From the NCBI RefSeq assembly GCF_050315115.1, contig NZ_JBNPOJ010000012.1, positions 1 to 49,516 on the forward strand: a DNA stretch of 49,516 bases, written 5' to 3'. This stretch comes from Peptoniphilus_A sp022767005 (GTDB lineage: Bacteria; Bacillota; Clostridia; Tissierellales; Peptoniphilaceae). The notes beneath the pieces are model-generated. The model made no database searches and was not told where the DNA came from. It saw only the letters and a program-made list of their open reading frames with translations. The position numbers and the translations under genes are program-made. Positions 7,972-16,001 of this stretch are shown one piece after another (position 1 is the stretch's first letter; every line of letters starts with the position of its first letter).

Positions 7972-9483
7972 CTAGTGTCTGAAATGTCTTATATTTGTAA
8001 AGACAAGACAAATACCATTTTCATTTGCATAATCAATTACTTCTTGATCCTTTACAGATCCACCTGGCTGTACTATTACATTAATGCCAGCCTTGTCCAA
8101 AAGTTCAATTGTATCTCTAAAGAAAAATCCATCAGATGCAAGAACAGCTCCCTTTGCTTTTTCTCCTGCTCTGTCAATTGCTTCTTCAACTGCCCAAGAT
8201 CTCTTTGTTTCACCTTGACCTAGTGCAAGAGTACCGCCGTTCTTTGCAATTACAACTGAATTTGAGAAAGTCATCTTGCAACAAGTAAAGGCAAATTTCA
8301 ACTCTTCTAATTCTTTTTCATTTGGCTTCCTATCTGATACAAAGGAAAGTTTTTCTTCATCCCAAACTATATCGTCAGAATCTTGAATTATAATGCCATT
8401 TAAAACTTGTTTAAATCTTTTTCCACCATCATATAGTCTTTCAAACTCTGGTATTTCAATAAGTCTAATATTTTTCTTTTTTGTTAAAATTTCAAAAGCT
8501 TCTTTAGAAAAACTTGGTGCAACAACAATTTCAAGGAATATTTTTGATAAATGCTCAGCAGTTTTTTCGTCTACCTCTCTATTAAGTGCAATTATTCCTC
8601 CAAAAATTGATTCATCGTCGCATTCATAAGCTTTTACAAAAGCTTCTTCAAGAGTTTCACCAGTACCAATTCCACATGGATCAGTGTGTTTAATGGCAAC
8701 AGCTGCTGGTTTTTCAAAATTTATAACTGCATTAATTGCAGAATACATATCATTTAAGTTATTGTAGGAAATTTGTTTTCCATGAAGAACATTATAAGAA
8801 ATTCTATCTGGAGTATAACTATCCTCATAGAAAGCAGCCTTTTGATGAGGATTTTCACCATATCTTAACTCTTCAGAAAGTTCATAACTCTTATTTAAGT
8901 ATTTTGGAAATTCTTCAGGCAATCTTTTCAAAAAATAATTAGAAATAACAGTATCATAATGTGCAGTGTAGCTAAAGGCTTTTTTGGCAAGATACTCTTT
9001 AAATTCTAAATTATCTCCATCTAAATTATTAAGTACTTTTTCATAATCACTTGGATCAGTTACAATAAAAACATCTCTATAATTTTTTGCCGCAGCCCTA
9101 ATCATAGATGGACCGCCAATATCAATATTTTCAATCATAGTATCATTATCAGCTTTTTCAAGTAACTTTTCTTCAAAGGGATATAAATTATTTACAACCA
9201 TGTCGATTGTTTCAATTCCTTCATCTTTTAAAGTTTCCATGTGTTCATTTATGTCACGTCTAGCTAAGATGCCACCGTGTATTTTTGGATTTAAAGTTTT
9301 TACTCTGCCGTCTAAAATTTCTGGAAAACCTGTTACACTATCCACAGATATTACATCAATCCCTGAATCCTTTAATTTTTTAAAAGTTCCACCTGTAGAA
9401 ATGATTTCCCAATTTCTATCTGCAAGCTCTCTTGCAAATTCAACAATTCCATCTTTGTTAAAAACTGAAATAAGTGCCCTCAT
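7972..9483 (-). CDS. purH: Bifunctional AICAR transformylase / IMP cyclohydrolase
   Basis: PurH performs the last two steps of IMP synthesis: formylation of AICAR and ring closure. The 503-residue length is standard. The N-terminal cyclohydrolase (MGS-like) domain shows ISTGGTFKKL and DGRVKTLNPKIHGG. The transformylase domain shows ELRYGENPHQKA, the KHTDPCG catalytic-type motif, and the FRDTIELLDKAGI region at the C-terminus. The ATG has a GGAGG site, and the gene follows purN by one base. No truncation is seen. The formyl donor would be 10-formyl-tetrahydrofolate. Confidence 0.97.
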   Translation of the reverse strand: MRALISVFNKDGIVEFARELADRNWEIISTGGTFKKLKDSGIDVISVDSVTGFPEILDGRVKTLNPKIHGGILARRDINEHMETLKDEGIETIDMVVNNLYPFEEKLLEKADNDTMIENIDIGGPSMIRAAAKNYRDVFIVTDPSDYEKVLNNLDGDNLEFKEYLAKKAFSYTAHYDTVISNYFLKRLPEEFPKYLNKSYELSEELRYGENPHQKAAFYEDSYTPDRISYNVLHGKQISYNNLNDMYSAINAVINFEKPAAVAIKHTDPCGIGTGETLEEAFVKAYECDDESIFGGIIALNREVDEKTAEHLSKIFLEIVVAPSFSKEAFEILTKKKNIRLIEIPEFERLYDGGKRFKQVLNGIIIQDSDDIVWDEEKLSFVSDRKPNEKELEELKFAFTCCKMTFSNSVVIAKNGGTLALGQGETKRSWAVEEAIDRAGEKAKGAVLASDGFFFRDTIELLDKAGINVIVQPGGSVKDQEVIDYANENGICLVFTNIRHFRH

Positions 9484-9484
9484 A

Positions 9485-10087
9485 CTAACCTCCGATTACA
9501 ACTTTTCCATTAACAACTTTTAATTTATCTTCGCAAAAATACTTTACTGACTTTGGCAAAATTTCATGTTCAATCTTTAAAACTTTTGCTTGAAGTTCTT
9601 CTGGTGTTTCATCTCCAACTTCAGTAATTTTTTGCATAATAATAGGACCATCATCTGCACATTCATTTACAAAATGAGTAGTTGCACCAGTGTATTTAAC
9701 ACCTTTTTTTATGACGGCCTCATGAACTTTTAATCCATAATAACCCCTGCCACAAAAGGCAGGGATTAATGATGGATGAATATTTATTATTTTATTTTCA
9801 TAAATTTTTGTGATTTTTTCTGGCAAGATTTTTAAATATCCTGCAAGAACAATTAAATCTATTTTATTTTCAGATAAAGTGCTTATAAGTTTTTCGTCGT
9901 CTTTAATGACAACACCCTTAATACCAGCATTTTTTGCCCTAATAAGACCATAAGCATCTTCTTTATTAGAAATGACAATTTTAACATTTCCGTTGATATA
10001 ATTATTTTTCGTATTGTCAATAATGGCTTGAAGATTTGTGCCACCACCTGAAATTAAAACTGCAATATTTTTAGAAACTAAGTTCAA
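9485..10087 (-). CDS. purN: Phosphoribosylglycinamide formyltransferase
   Basis: PurN transfers a formyl group from 10-formyl-THF to GAR. The core shows IAVLISGGGTNLQAI for phosphate binding, the catalytic Asn-His pair in NIHPSLIPAF and the catalytic Asp in ECADDGPII. I place the start at TTG 10087, giving 200 residues, because GGAGAAG lies 7-8 bases upstream and the protein then begins MNLVSKNIAV, close to the family norm. The in-frame ATG at 10123 adds twelve residues, has no ribosome site and lies deeper inside purM. With the TTG start the gene still overlaps the end of purM by 17 bp, in a different frame, indicating translational coupling. Confidence 0.93.
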   Translation of the reverse strand: MNLVSKNIAVLISGGGTNLQAIIDNTKNNYINGNVKIVISNKEDAYGLIRAKNAGIKGVVIKDDEKLISTLSENKIDLIVLAGYLKILPEKITKIYENKIINIHPSLIPAFCGRGYYGLKVHEAVIKKGVKYTGATTHFVNECADDGPIIMQKITEVGDETPEELQAKVLKIEHEILPKSVKYFCEDKLKVVNGKVVIGG

Positions 10088-11102
10088 TTTTATCTTCTCC
10101 AGAAATAATTTTTCCAAGTTCATAAAGTTTTAAGTCGCTGTTTTTAAAGAAATCAACAACTTTTTCTCTATCATCTTCTGAAACAACAAGAGTAAGTCCA
10201 ACTCCCATATTAAAAGTAGAGTACATATCTTTATCCTTAATATCTGCCCACTTTTTTAGGAGCTTAAAAATTTGTGGAGTTTCAATAACAGATGCATCCA
10301 CTTTAGCACAAAGTTCGTCTGGTATCATTCTTGGAATATTTTCATAAAAACCACCGCCAGTAATATGGCTCATACCCTTAATATTAACAACTTTTAATAA
10401 TTCAAGAATTTCTTTTACATAAATTCTCGTTGGTTTTAAAAGTTCCTCTCCAAGAGTACATCCAAGTTCATCAATTTTTTCATTCAAATCAAAATTGCAG
10501 TGGTCAAAAATAATTTTTCTCACTAAAGAATATCCATTTGAGTGAACTCCATTAGATGAAAGTCCAAATAAAATGTCTCCCTCTTTAATGCTAGAGCCGT
10601 CAATAATTTTATCTCTATCAACAACTCCTACACAAAAACCAGCAAGGTCATATTGATCTTCTTGATAAACCCCTGGCATTTCTGCAGTTTCTCCACCAAT
10701 AAGAGATGCTTGAGCTTTTATACAACCCTCAGCAACTCCCTTTACAATTTCCTCCATTTTTTCAGGTATTAATTTTCCCGTAGCAATGTAATCCAAAAAG
10801 AAAAGAGGCTTTGCACCTTGACACAAGATGTCATTTACACACATGGCAACACAGTCGATGCCAATAGTATCGTGTTTATTTAGCATATGTGCCAAAATTA
10901 CCTTTGTACCAACTCCATCAGTTCCACTTACTAACACAGGATGTTTAATTTCACTTAAATCTAAATTAAAAAGACCTGAAAAACCACCAATGGATGATAA
11001 AACATCCTTAGATTGAGTTTTTGCAACAATACTTTTAATTAATTCAACTTCTCTTTGACCGGCATCAACATCTACGCCTGCGTCCTTGTAATTAATTGCC
11101 AT
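10071..11102 (-). CDS. purM: Phosphoribosylformylglycinamidine cyclo-ligase (AIR synthetase)
   Basis: PurM closes the imidazole ring by ATP-dependent conversion of FGAM to AIR. The protein is 343 residues, normal length. It begins INYKDAGVDVDAG, followed by the HPVLVSGTDGVGTK motif, the CVNDILCQGA segment and GGETAEMPGVY, all family hallmarks. An ATG with GGAG upstream follows purE by 11 bases. The next gene, purN, initiates inside its 3' end. The FGAM synthetase genes (purL or purQSL) that supply its substrate are not in this window. Confidence 0.97.
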   Translation of the reverse strand: MAINYKDAGVDVDAGQREVELIKSIVAKTQSKDVLSSIGGFSGLFNLDLSEIKHPVLVSGTDGVGTKVILAHMLNKHDTIGIDCVAMCVNDILCQGAKPLFFLDYIATGKLIPEKMEEIVKGVAEGCIKAQASLIGGETAEMPGVYQEDQYDLAGFCVGVVDRDKIIDGSSIKEGDILFGLSSNGVHSNGYSLVRKIIFDHCNFDLNEKIDELGCTLGEELLKPTRIYVKEILELLKVVNIKGMSHITGGGFYENIPRMIPDELCAKVDASVIETPQIFKLLKKWADIKDKDMYSTFNMGVGLTLVVSEDDREKVVDFFKNSDLKLYELGKIISGEDKIELSF

Positions 11103-11113
11103 CTCCGCTCCTT

Positions 11114-11590
11114 TTATCCTTCGTAAACATAATCGGTGTTTGCAATTTTTCTTGACATATCTGCTCTAAATTTTTTTAACTTTTCCTTTAAATTATCATC
11201 AGAAATAGCTAAAATTTCTGCTGCTAAAATTGCAGCATTTTCTCCGCCATTTATTGCAACAGTTGCAACAGGCACGCCACTTGGCATTTGGACAGTGGAA
11301 AGAAGTGCGTCAAGTCCATCAAGAGTTGAACTCTTTACTGGAACTCCAATAACAGGTCTTGTAGTAAGAGCTGCGATAACACCGCCAAGGTGAGCAGCCT
11401 TTCCTGCAATTGAGATGAAAACTTGACTTTCATCTTCAGCATTTTTTACATAATCTTGTAATTGATTCAAGGCTCTGTGAGCAGAAATTACTTTGGCGTC
11501 ATACTCAATTCCAAACTCTATTAACTTTGCAACTATTTTATCTGCAATTTCTCTGTCGGAAATTGAACCCATTATAATTGATACTCTCAT
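11114..11590 (-). CDS. purE: N5-CAIR mutase / AIR carboxylase, PurE
   Basis: PurE supplies CAIR for PurC. The 158-residue protein starts with the phosphate loop VSIIMGSISDRE, then SAHRALNQL, the AGKAAHLGGVIAALTT segment and VQMPSGVPVATVAINGG. No purK lies next to it, and it cannot be decided from this window whether the enzyme uses N5-CAIR (class I, needing PurK) or CO2 directly (class II). The region after SAHR differs from the usual TPD/TPE. It lies 8 bases after the purC stop, with an AAGGGAT site. Confidence 0.95.
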   Translation of the reverse strand: MRVSIIMGSISDREIADKIVAKLIEFGIEYDAKVISAHRALNQLQDYVKNAEDESQVFISIAGKAAHLGGVIAALTTRPVIGVPVKSSTLDGLDALLSTVQMPSGVPVATVAINGGENAAILAAEILAISDDNLKEKLKKFRADMSRKIANTDYVYEG

Positions 11591-11598
11591 TTTATCCC

Positions 11599-12279
11599 TT
11601 AAATATTTAAATATTTTGAAACATCAAGTGGTTTTACATATTCGCCGTCTTTATAAGCTCTCATGTTTCCACCACTAACTTCGTCTATTAATACAATTTC
11701 ATTTGAACCTTCAAGTTTACCATATTCAAATTTAATATCGTAAAGGTCAAGTCCACATTCAGCTAAAATATCTTTAACAACATTAGCAATTTTTTTATTC
11801 ATTTCTACGATTTTATCATATTCTTCAGCTGTTAAAATACCTAGAATAGCAAGCCCATCTTTTGTAATTAGAGGATCGTCTCTTCCATCATCTTTTAAAG
11901 TAAACTCTGTATATTCAGGAAGGTCAGCCCCTTCTTCAATATAAAGACCATATCTTTTGTAGAAAGAACCTACAGCTTTGAATCTTGTAATAACTTCAAG
12001 ACCTTTGCCAAAAACCTTTGCTCTTTTTACTTCCATTAAATTATTGTCAACATCTGCAGAAATATAGTGAGTGTCAATTCCAGCTTCGTTGATTTTTTCA
12101 AAGAAGTATTTTGTAACTTTTAAACACTCTTTACCTGCACCTTCAATACTACCAGCTACTTGGTTTCCACCAGTATCAAAAACTCCGTCAGTTCCTGTCA
12201 TATCATCCTTAAATTGTAGATAACATCTTCCATTTTCTTCTAAAACATTCTTAGTTTTTCCTTGGTAAATAGTCTTCAT
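11599..12279 (-). CDS. purC: SAICAR synthase (phosphoribosylaminoimidazole-succinocarboxamide synthase)
   Basis: PurC condenses CAIR with aspartate using ATP. The 226-residue single-domain form is usual for Firmicutes. Motifs include YQGKTKNVLE at the N-terminus, RAKVFGKGLEVITRFKAVGSF in the centre and EYGKLEGSNEIVLIDEVSGGNMR near the C-terminus. It is the first gene of the purine operon. The ATG has a GGAGG site placed only a few bases after a riboswitch-controlled terminator, so expression of all six genes should depend on that leader. Confidence 0.97.
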   Translation of the reverse strand: MKTIYQGKTKNVLEENGRCYLQFKDDMTGTDGVFDTGGNQVAGSIEGAGKECLKVTKYFFEKINEAGIDTHYISADVDNNLMEVKRAKVFGKGLEVITRFKAVGSFYKRYGLYIEEGADLPEYTEFTLKDDGRDDPLITKDGLAILGILTAEEYDKIVEMNKKIANVVKDILAECGLDLYDIKFEYGKLEGSNEIVLIDEVSGGNMRAYKDGEYVKPLDVSKYLNI

Positions 12280-12289
12280 AATTCCTCCA

Positions 12290-12349
12290 GTAAAATAAAA
12301 TAAAGCCCAAAGAGGCAGATTTCGTAAAACCTACCCCTCTGGGCTTTTT
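12290..12349 (-). terminator. Riboswitch-controlled intrinsic terminator upstream of purC
   Basis: On the minus strand an 18-base arm (AAGCCCAGAGGGGTAGGT, 12346-12329) pairs with ATCTGCCTCTTTGGGCTT (12320-12303) and is followed by TATTTTATTTTA. The 5' arm is also the 3' portion of the ykkC-family aptamer, so aptamer folding and terminator folding exclude each other. This predicts read-through when ligand is bound. Confidence 0.88.
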
Positions 12350-12432
12350 TCCCTAAGGTGTGATACTTTAAAAAAAGTATCCGTACCGCTCGGTCCTTGG
12401 CAAAGCCCGGATCCCTAGGTACACTTTCACTC
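12326..12432 (-). promoter_or_regulatory. ykkC-family riboswitch, PRPP class (subtype 2), controlling the purine operon
   Basis: The minus-strand leader contains, in order, GUGAAAGUGU, CCUAGGGAUCCGG, CCAAGGACCGAGCGGUAC, a GAUACUUU/AAAGUAUC hairpin, CACACCUUAGGGA and AAGCCCAGAGGGGUAGGU. These match the conserved blocks of ykkC subtype 2 RNAs as I recall them, including the 3' GGGUAGGU block. Subtype 2 includes ppGpp and PRPP sensors; PRPP aptamers are known upstream of purine genes, so the position before purC favours PRPP. The discriminating nucleotide was not verified by alignment. I see no adjacent guanine aptamer. The aptamer shares its 3' bases with the terminator, consistent with an ON switch. 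Confidence 0.87.
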
Positions 12433-12457
12433 AAAATATGAGCTCTCATACAACTAG

Positions 12458-12486
12458 ATTTTAACAATTTAAAATTTAATTGTCAA
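12458..12486 (-). promoter_or_regulatory. Sigma-A promoter of the purine operon
   Basis: On the minus strand a perfect TTGACA (12486-12481) and TAAAAT (12463-12458) are separated by 17 bases. The predicted start near 12451 leaves a leader of about 170 bases that contains the riboswitch and terminator. Confidence 0.85.
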
Positions 12487-12746
12487 TAGTTTTTCTAAAC
12501 CTGTTTAAGGTATCATACCCCTTGATATAACAAATAGGATTGTCTTAATTGTAATGAAAAACTGTATATTAGATAAAAATTTTTTGTAAATATAAAGTAA
12601 AAATATTTAATAAACTATAATAAATGTGAGAATAATTTAATTTTACTGAAAAATCCCTTCCAAAAAATTTATTCAATTACTTTAATTAAAATCTCTTCTT
12701 TCCTATTATAATACCCTATCAATTTTTGCATTTTATGTAAATAATA
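12487..12746. other. AT-rich spacer between ppk and the purine promoter
   Basis: I see no gene here. The only small features are an 11-base GGTATCATACC inverted repeat at 12509-12519, about 25 bases upstream of the purine -35, and TAAAC/GTTTA arms just beside it. Both are too short to assign. Confidence 0.5.
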
Positions 12747-12767
12747 CTCCCAGAAAATCTAGGAGCA
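12740..12767 (-). terminator. Probable intrinsic terminator after ppk
   Basis: On the minus strand CTCCTAGA pairs with TCTGGGAG (one T-G pair) over a three-base loop, about 20 bases after the ppk stop. The following tract ATTATTTA is only moderately T-rich, so strength is uncertain. Confidence 0.6.
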
Positions 12768-12783
12768 TTATAAATTAAATTTC

Positions 12784-14928
12784 TTATTTTTTAAAAATTT
12801 TTAAAAGTTTATCAAAGAAGGACTCTTTTTTAACTTTTTCTTTTCCCTTAATTTTTTCTCTTTTTACTATAACTTCATCTGCTTTACTTCTTGCAGAAAA
12901 ATTTTTTTCTTCTCCTTCCCTTACAAAATAACCTTGAGAAGAAAATTTTTCGCCACATTCTTCTATTTTTTCATACTCTCCACTGCTATTCATAAGCCTT
13001 GCGCCAACATTGTCCTTCATTTGAACTTCCAAATATTTTAAAATTCTTTCTTTTATTTCAGAATCTAAAATCGGCGTAGCTATTTCAACTCTATTTTCAG
13101 TGTTTCTTGTCATTAAATCTGCCGATGAAATATACATCATTGGGTCTTCTTTTCCAAAAACATATACTCTTGGATGCTCCAAAAATCTTCCTACAATAGA
13201 TCGAATCCTTATATTCTCACTTTGATTTTTTATTCCCGGTAGTAAACAAGAAATCCCTCTAATTATTAGATCTACTTTAACTCCCTTTTGTGAGGCTTCA
13301 ATAAATTTTTCAATAAAATCCTTATCAGTAAGAGAATTAAATTTACAGAGAATGTATCCATCTTCACCTTTTGCGATTTCTTTTTCCACATGGTGCATTA
13401 ATCCAGTTTTTAGTGTAGTTGGCGATTGCAACAAATGCATATATTTACCATCTAAATTTCCAATAGACATATTTTTAAAAAAATCTGTTGCATCAAGTCC
13501 TATTTCAGGATTGGCAGTCATTAGTGAAAAGTCAGTGTATTGTTTTGCCGTTGATTCATTATAATTTCCTGTTCCAATTTGTGTAATGTAATTCAAATTT
13601 TCTGTCCTTGGATTTCTAAAAGTTATTAAACAAATTTTGGAGTGCATTTTGTACTTATTAAATCCATAAATAATGTTGCAACCTTCTTCGTAGAGAATAT
13701 TTGCATAATTTATGTTTGACTCTTCATCAAATCTTGCCTTTAATTCTACAAAAACTGTAACTTCTTTTCCATTTTGTGCAGCTTCAGTCAAATATCTTAC
13801 TACTTTTGAATTTTTTGCAAGTCTGTAAATTGTAATTTTTATAGATTTACAATCGGGATCATTGGCTGCTTCCTTTAAAAGACTTAGAAAAGTATCCATA
13901 CTATCATAAGGATAAGATAAAATTCTATCCTTATGTCTTACATCCTCTATAATGCTTTTGCTAAAGTCTGCTGGATTATATTGAATTAGATCTTTATATA
14001 AGAGTTTACTTTTAATTGCCTTTGGAATATCCTTAATTAAATCAAAAACATATTGCATATTAAGAGGTGAATCTATTGGGAAATACGCATCCTCTGTCAA
14101 TTCATTTTTTTCAAGCAAAAAACTAAGAGATTGTTTAGAAAGTTTTCCTTGAGATTCAAGCCTTACAACATTTAATCTCTTCCTCTTTTTAAGTATGCTC
14201 TTCATGTATTCTCTGTAATCGTCAAACTCTTCCCAAGTATCTCTGTCATCAACAAAGTCTGTATTTCTAGTAACCTTAATAATGTTTTTTGACAAAATTT
14301 TATATTCTTTAAAAATTTGATTGATTTGATTTAAAATGATTTCTTCTATTAAAATATATTCAAAATTTTCTCCAGGAAGAATTAAATATTTTGGATAGGT
14401 GTTTCTAATAGGAACTATTCCAAATACTTTTTCCTTACCCTTTTCAAGATTGGCAAAGGCATATAATTTTGTATTTTCTAAAAAAGGAAAGGGATGATTA
14501 ATATCAACAATTTGAGGCGAAACCAATTGGTCAATTCTCTTAATATAAAAATCTTCCACAAAACTTTTTTGTTCTAAATCTAAATCGCTGTATTTTAACT
14601 CTCTTATATTTGATCTTTCTAAGTTTTCACTAACCTTTTTAAAGATTTCGTCTTTTTCTCTATACATTGCTGGCAAGGTTTTTAAAATCGCATTAATTTG
14701 TTCTCCTGCATTCATGCCAGTTTTATTATCTTTGACTTCTTTTTTAATTGCTGAAAGATCGTGGAGCGAGCCAACTCTTACCATAAAAAATTCATCTAAA
14801 TTTGAAACAAAAATACTTACAAACTTTAATTTTTCAAGATCTGGTACGCTATCTTCCGTTGCTTCCAATAGCACTCTTTCGTTAAATCTAAGCCATGACA
14901 GCTCTCTATTTTGAAAATAAGATTTCAT
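12784..14928 (-). CDS. ppk: Polyphosphate kinase 1
   Basis: PPK1 reversibly makes polyphosphate from ATP. The 714-residue length and domain order fit the family: N domain from NRELSWLRFNERVL, head domain, then two phospholipase-D-like C domains. The histidine that carries the phosphate is expected at His-429 in YKMHSKICLI, and the second conserved histidine is His-585 in RFLEHPRVYVFG. The last 40 residues are Lys-rich and variable. The ATG has GGAAGG upstream and lies 23 bp inside the 3' end of the ppx-like gene, so the two are co-transcribed. Together the pair would build and degrade polyphosphate. Confidence 0.96.
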   Translation of the reverse strand: MKSYFQNRELSWLRFNERVLLEATEDSVPDLEKLKFVSIFVSNLDEFFMVRVGSLHDLSAIKKEVKDNKTGMNAGEQINAILKTLPAMYREKDEIFKKVSENLERSNIRELKYSDLDLEQKSFVEDFYIKRIDQLVSPQIVDINHPFPFLENTKLYAFANLEKGKEKVFGIVPIRNTYPKYLILPGENFEYILIEEIILNQINQIFKEYKILSKNIIKVTRNTDFVDDRDTWEEFDDYREYMKSILKKRKRLNVVRLESQGKLSKQSLSFLLEKNELTEDAYFPIDSPLNMQYVFDLIKDIPKAIKSKLLYKDLIQYNPADFSKSIIEDVRHKDRILSYPYDSMDTFLSLLKEAANDPDCKSIKITIYRLAKNSKVVRYLTEAAQNGKEVTVFVELKARFDEESNINYANILYEEGCNIIYGFNKYKMHSKICLITFRNPRTENLNYITQIGTGNYNESTAKQYTDFSLMTANPEIGLDATDFFKNMSIGNLDGKYMHLLQSPTTLKTGLMHHVEKEIAKGEDGYILCKFNSLTDKDFIEKFIEASQKGVKVDLIIRGISCLLPGIKNQSENIRIRSIVGRFLEHPRVYVFGKEDPMMYISSADLMTRNTENRVEIATPILDSEIKERILKYLEVQMKDNVGARLMNSSGEYEKIEECGEKFSSQGYFVREGEEKNFSARSKADEVIVKREKIKGKEKVKKESFFDKLLKIFKK

Positions 14929-15823
14929 TGTTACCTTCCAATACTTTATAAATTAAATAACCTTCTCTGAGACCATTGCCAGAGACTTCTATTTCATTGA
15001 TTCCTAGCTTTTCCATTACAGTTTTTAAAATAATTACTCCAGGAATTAGTGTGTGAATTCTCGCAGGATTTATTCTAATAATTGACCTAATGGTATCAGT
15101 TTCTCCGTCTTTAATAAGATCTACAAGTTTGTAAATATCTTTAATAGTGAAATGATTTTCGCCATTAGACCATAAATCTGAAATAACTTTTCCCGTAGTT
15201 CTTATTGTTCCACCAATTCCAATTAGCCTATTTGCCTTAGTAGAAAAATGTGAAGAATTAATCTCACGAATAACTGATTTTTCAATGGCACGAATTTCAC
15301 TTTTCTTCGGCAAAACTTTTGACACATTTTCTCTAAATAGAAGAAGAGACCCCGTACTTAAATTGATAAATTCTTTGGGACCATTTTTTTCAAAATAAAC
15401 AATTTCTGTACTGGCCCCTCCAATATCTATTGTAATTCCCCTATCTGCTTCAATCTCACTCCTTACGCCAACATTGCCAAGGAAAGCTTCATCAACTTGT
15501 TCTAAAACATCAATATTGATGTCAAGATCTCTTTTAACTTTTTCAATCACCTTTTCAGTATTGCCCAAATTCCTAAGAGAAGCTGTTGCAAAGGGCGAAA
15601 AAGTGTCAACATTTAGTTCCCTTACAATATTTTTTATACTGGCAAGAGTCTTTATAAGCTTTTTTATTCCCTTGCCAGAAAGCTCTCCATCGTGAACATA
15701 AGTAATAAGCCCAGCCGTGTATTTTTTGTTTAATACTTTTTTAAAATTTTTAACATTACCTTCAACATCAAAAATAATTAGTCTAATTGTGTTTGATCCT
15801 ATATCTACTATTGCGTGTCTCAT
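14906..15823 (-). CDS. ppx: Ppx/GppA-family exopolyphosphatase
   Basis: This 305-residue protein has the ASKHA fold of the Ppx/GppA family, with AIVDIGSNTIRLIIFD at the N-terminus, DIGGASTEIVYF as the second phosphate loop and IGIGGTIRT after it. It is the short form without the C-terminal HD-like domain of E. coli Ppx. I chose ATG 15823 because AGGAG lies upstream and homologues begin at MxxAIVDIGSN; the start ten codons earlier lacks support. Its 3' end overlaps ppk. The family hydrolyses polyphosphate or pppGpp; linkage with ppk favours polyphosphate. Confidence 0.92.
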   Translation of the reverse strand: MRHAIVDIGSNTIRLIIFDVEGNVKNFKKVLNKKYTAGLITYVHDGELSGKGIKKLIKTLASIKNIVRELNVDTFSPFATASLRNLGNTEKVIEKVKRDLDINIDVLEQVDEAFLGNVGVRSEIEADRGITIDIGGASTEIVYFEKNGPKEFINLSTGSLLLFRENVSKVLPKKSEIRAIEKSVIREINSSHFSTKANRLIGIGGTIRTTGKVISDLWSNGENHFTIKDIYKLVDLIKDGETDTIRSIIRINPARIHTLIPGVIILKTVMEKLGINEIEVSGNGLREGYLIYKVLEGNNEILFSK

Positions 15824-15939
15824 AAATCTCCTCTTTTTAATTTTAAACTTCAATTGTAAAATTTTTGTAAAATACTTTTTTATAATATGTAATATTCCTT
15901 AGTTTAATTATAACTACTTTTCTTTAAATTAAAAGGTTA

Positions 15940-15970
15940 AAGAAAAAACACGGCATCACACCGTGTTTAT
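15940..15970 (-). terminator. Intrinsic terminator after the inositol-phosphatase gene
   Basis: On the minus strand AAACACGG pairs with CCGTGTTT around a short loop, followed by TTTCTTT. It lies about 35 bases after the stop codon and closes the two-gene unit that starts with the M16C protease. Confidence 0.88.
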
Positions 15971-16001
15971 AAATAATAATAGTTTTGTAAGTGTATTTTT
16001 A

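Noticed and set aside
10828..11016. A plus-strand frame inside purM, and similar plus-strand frames inside other minus-strand genes
   Set aside because: These result from codon bias on the coding strand; none has a ribosome site together with protein-like content.
12276..12467. A 63-residue minus-strand reading frame upstream of purC
   Set aside because: It covers the riboswitch and terminator, has no ribosome site, and shows no protein-like composition; the conserved RNA blocks explain the sequence better.
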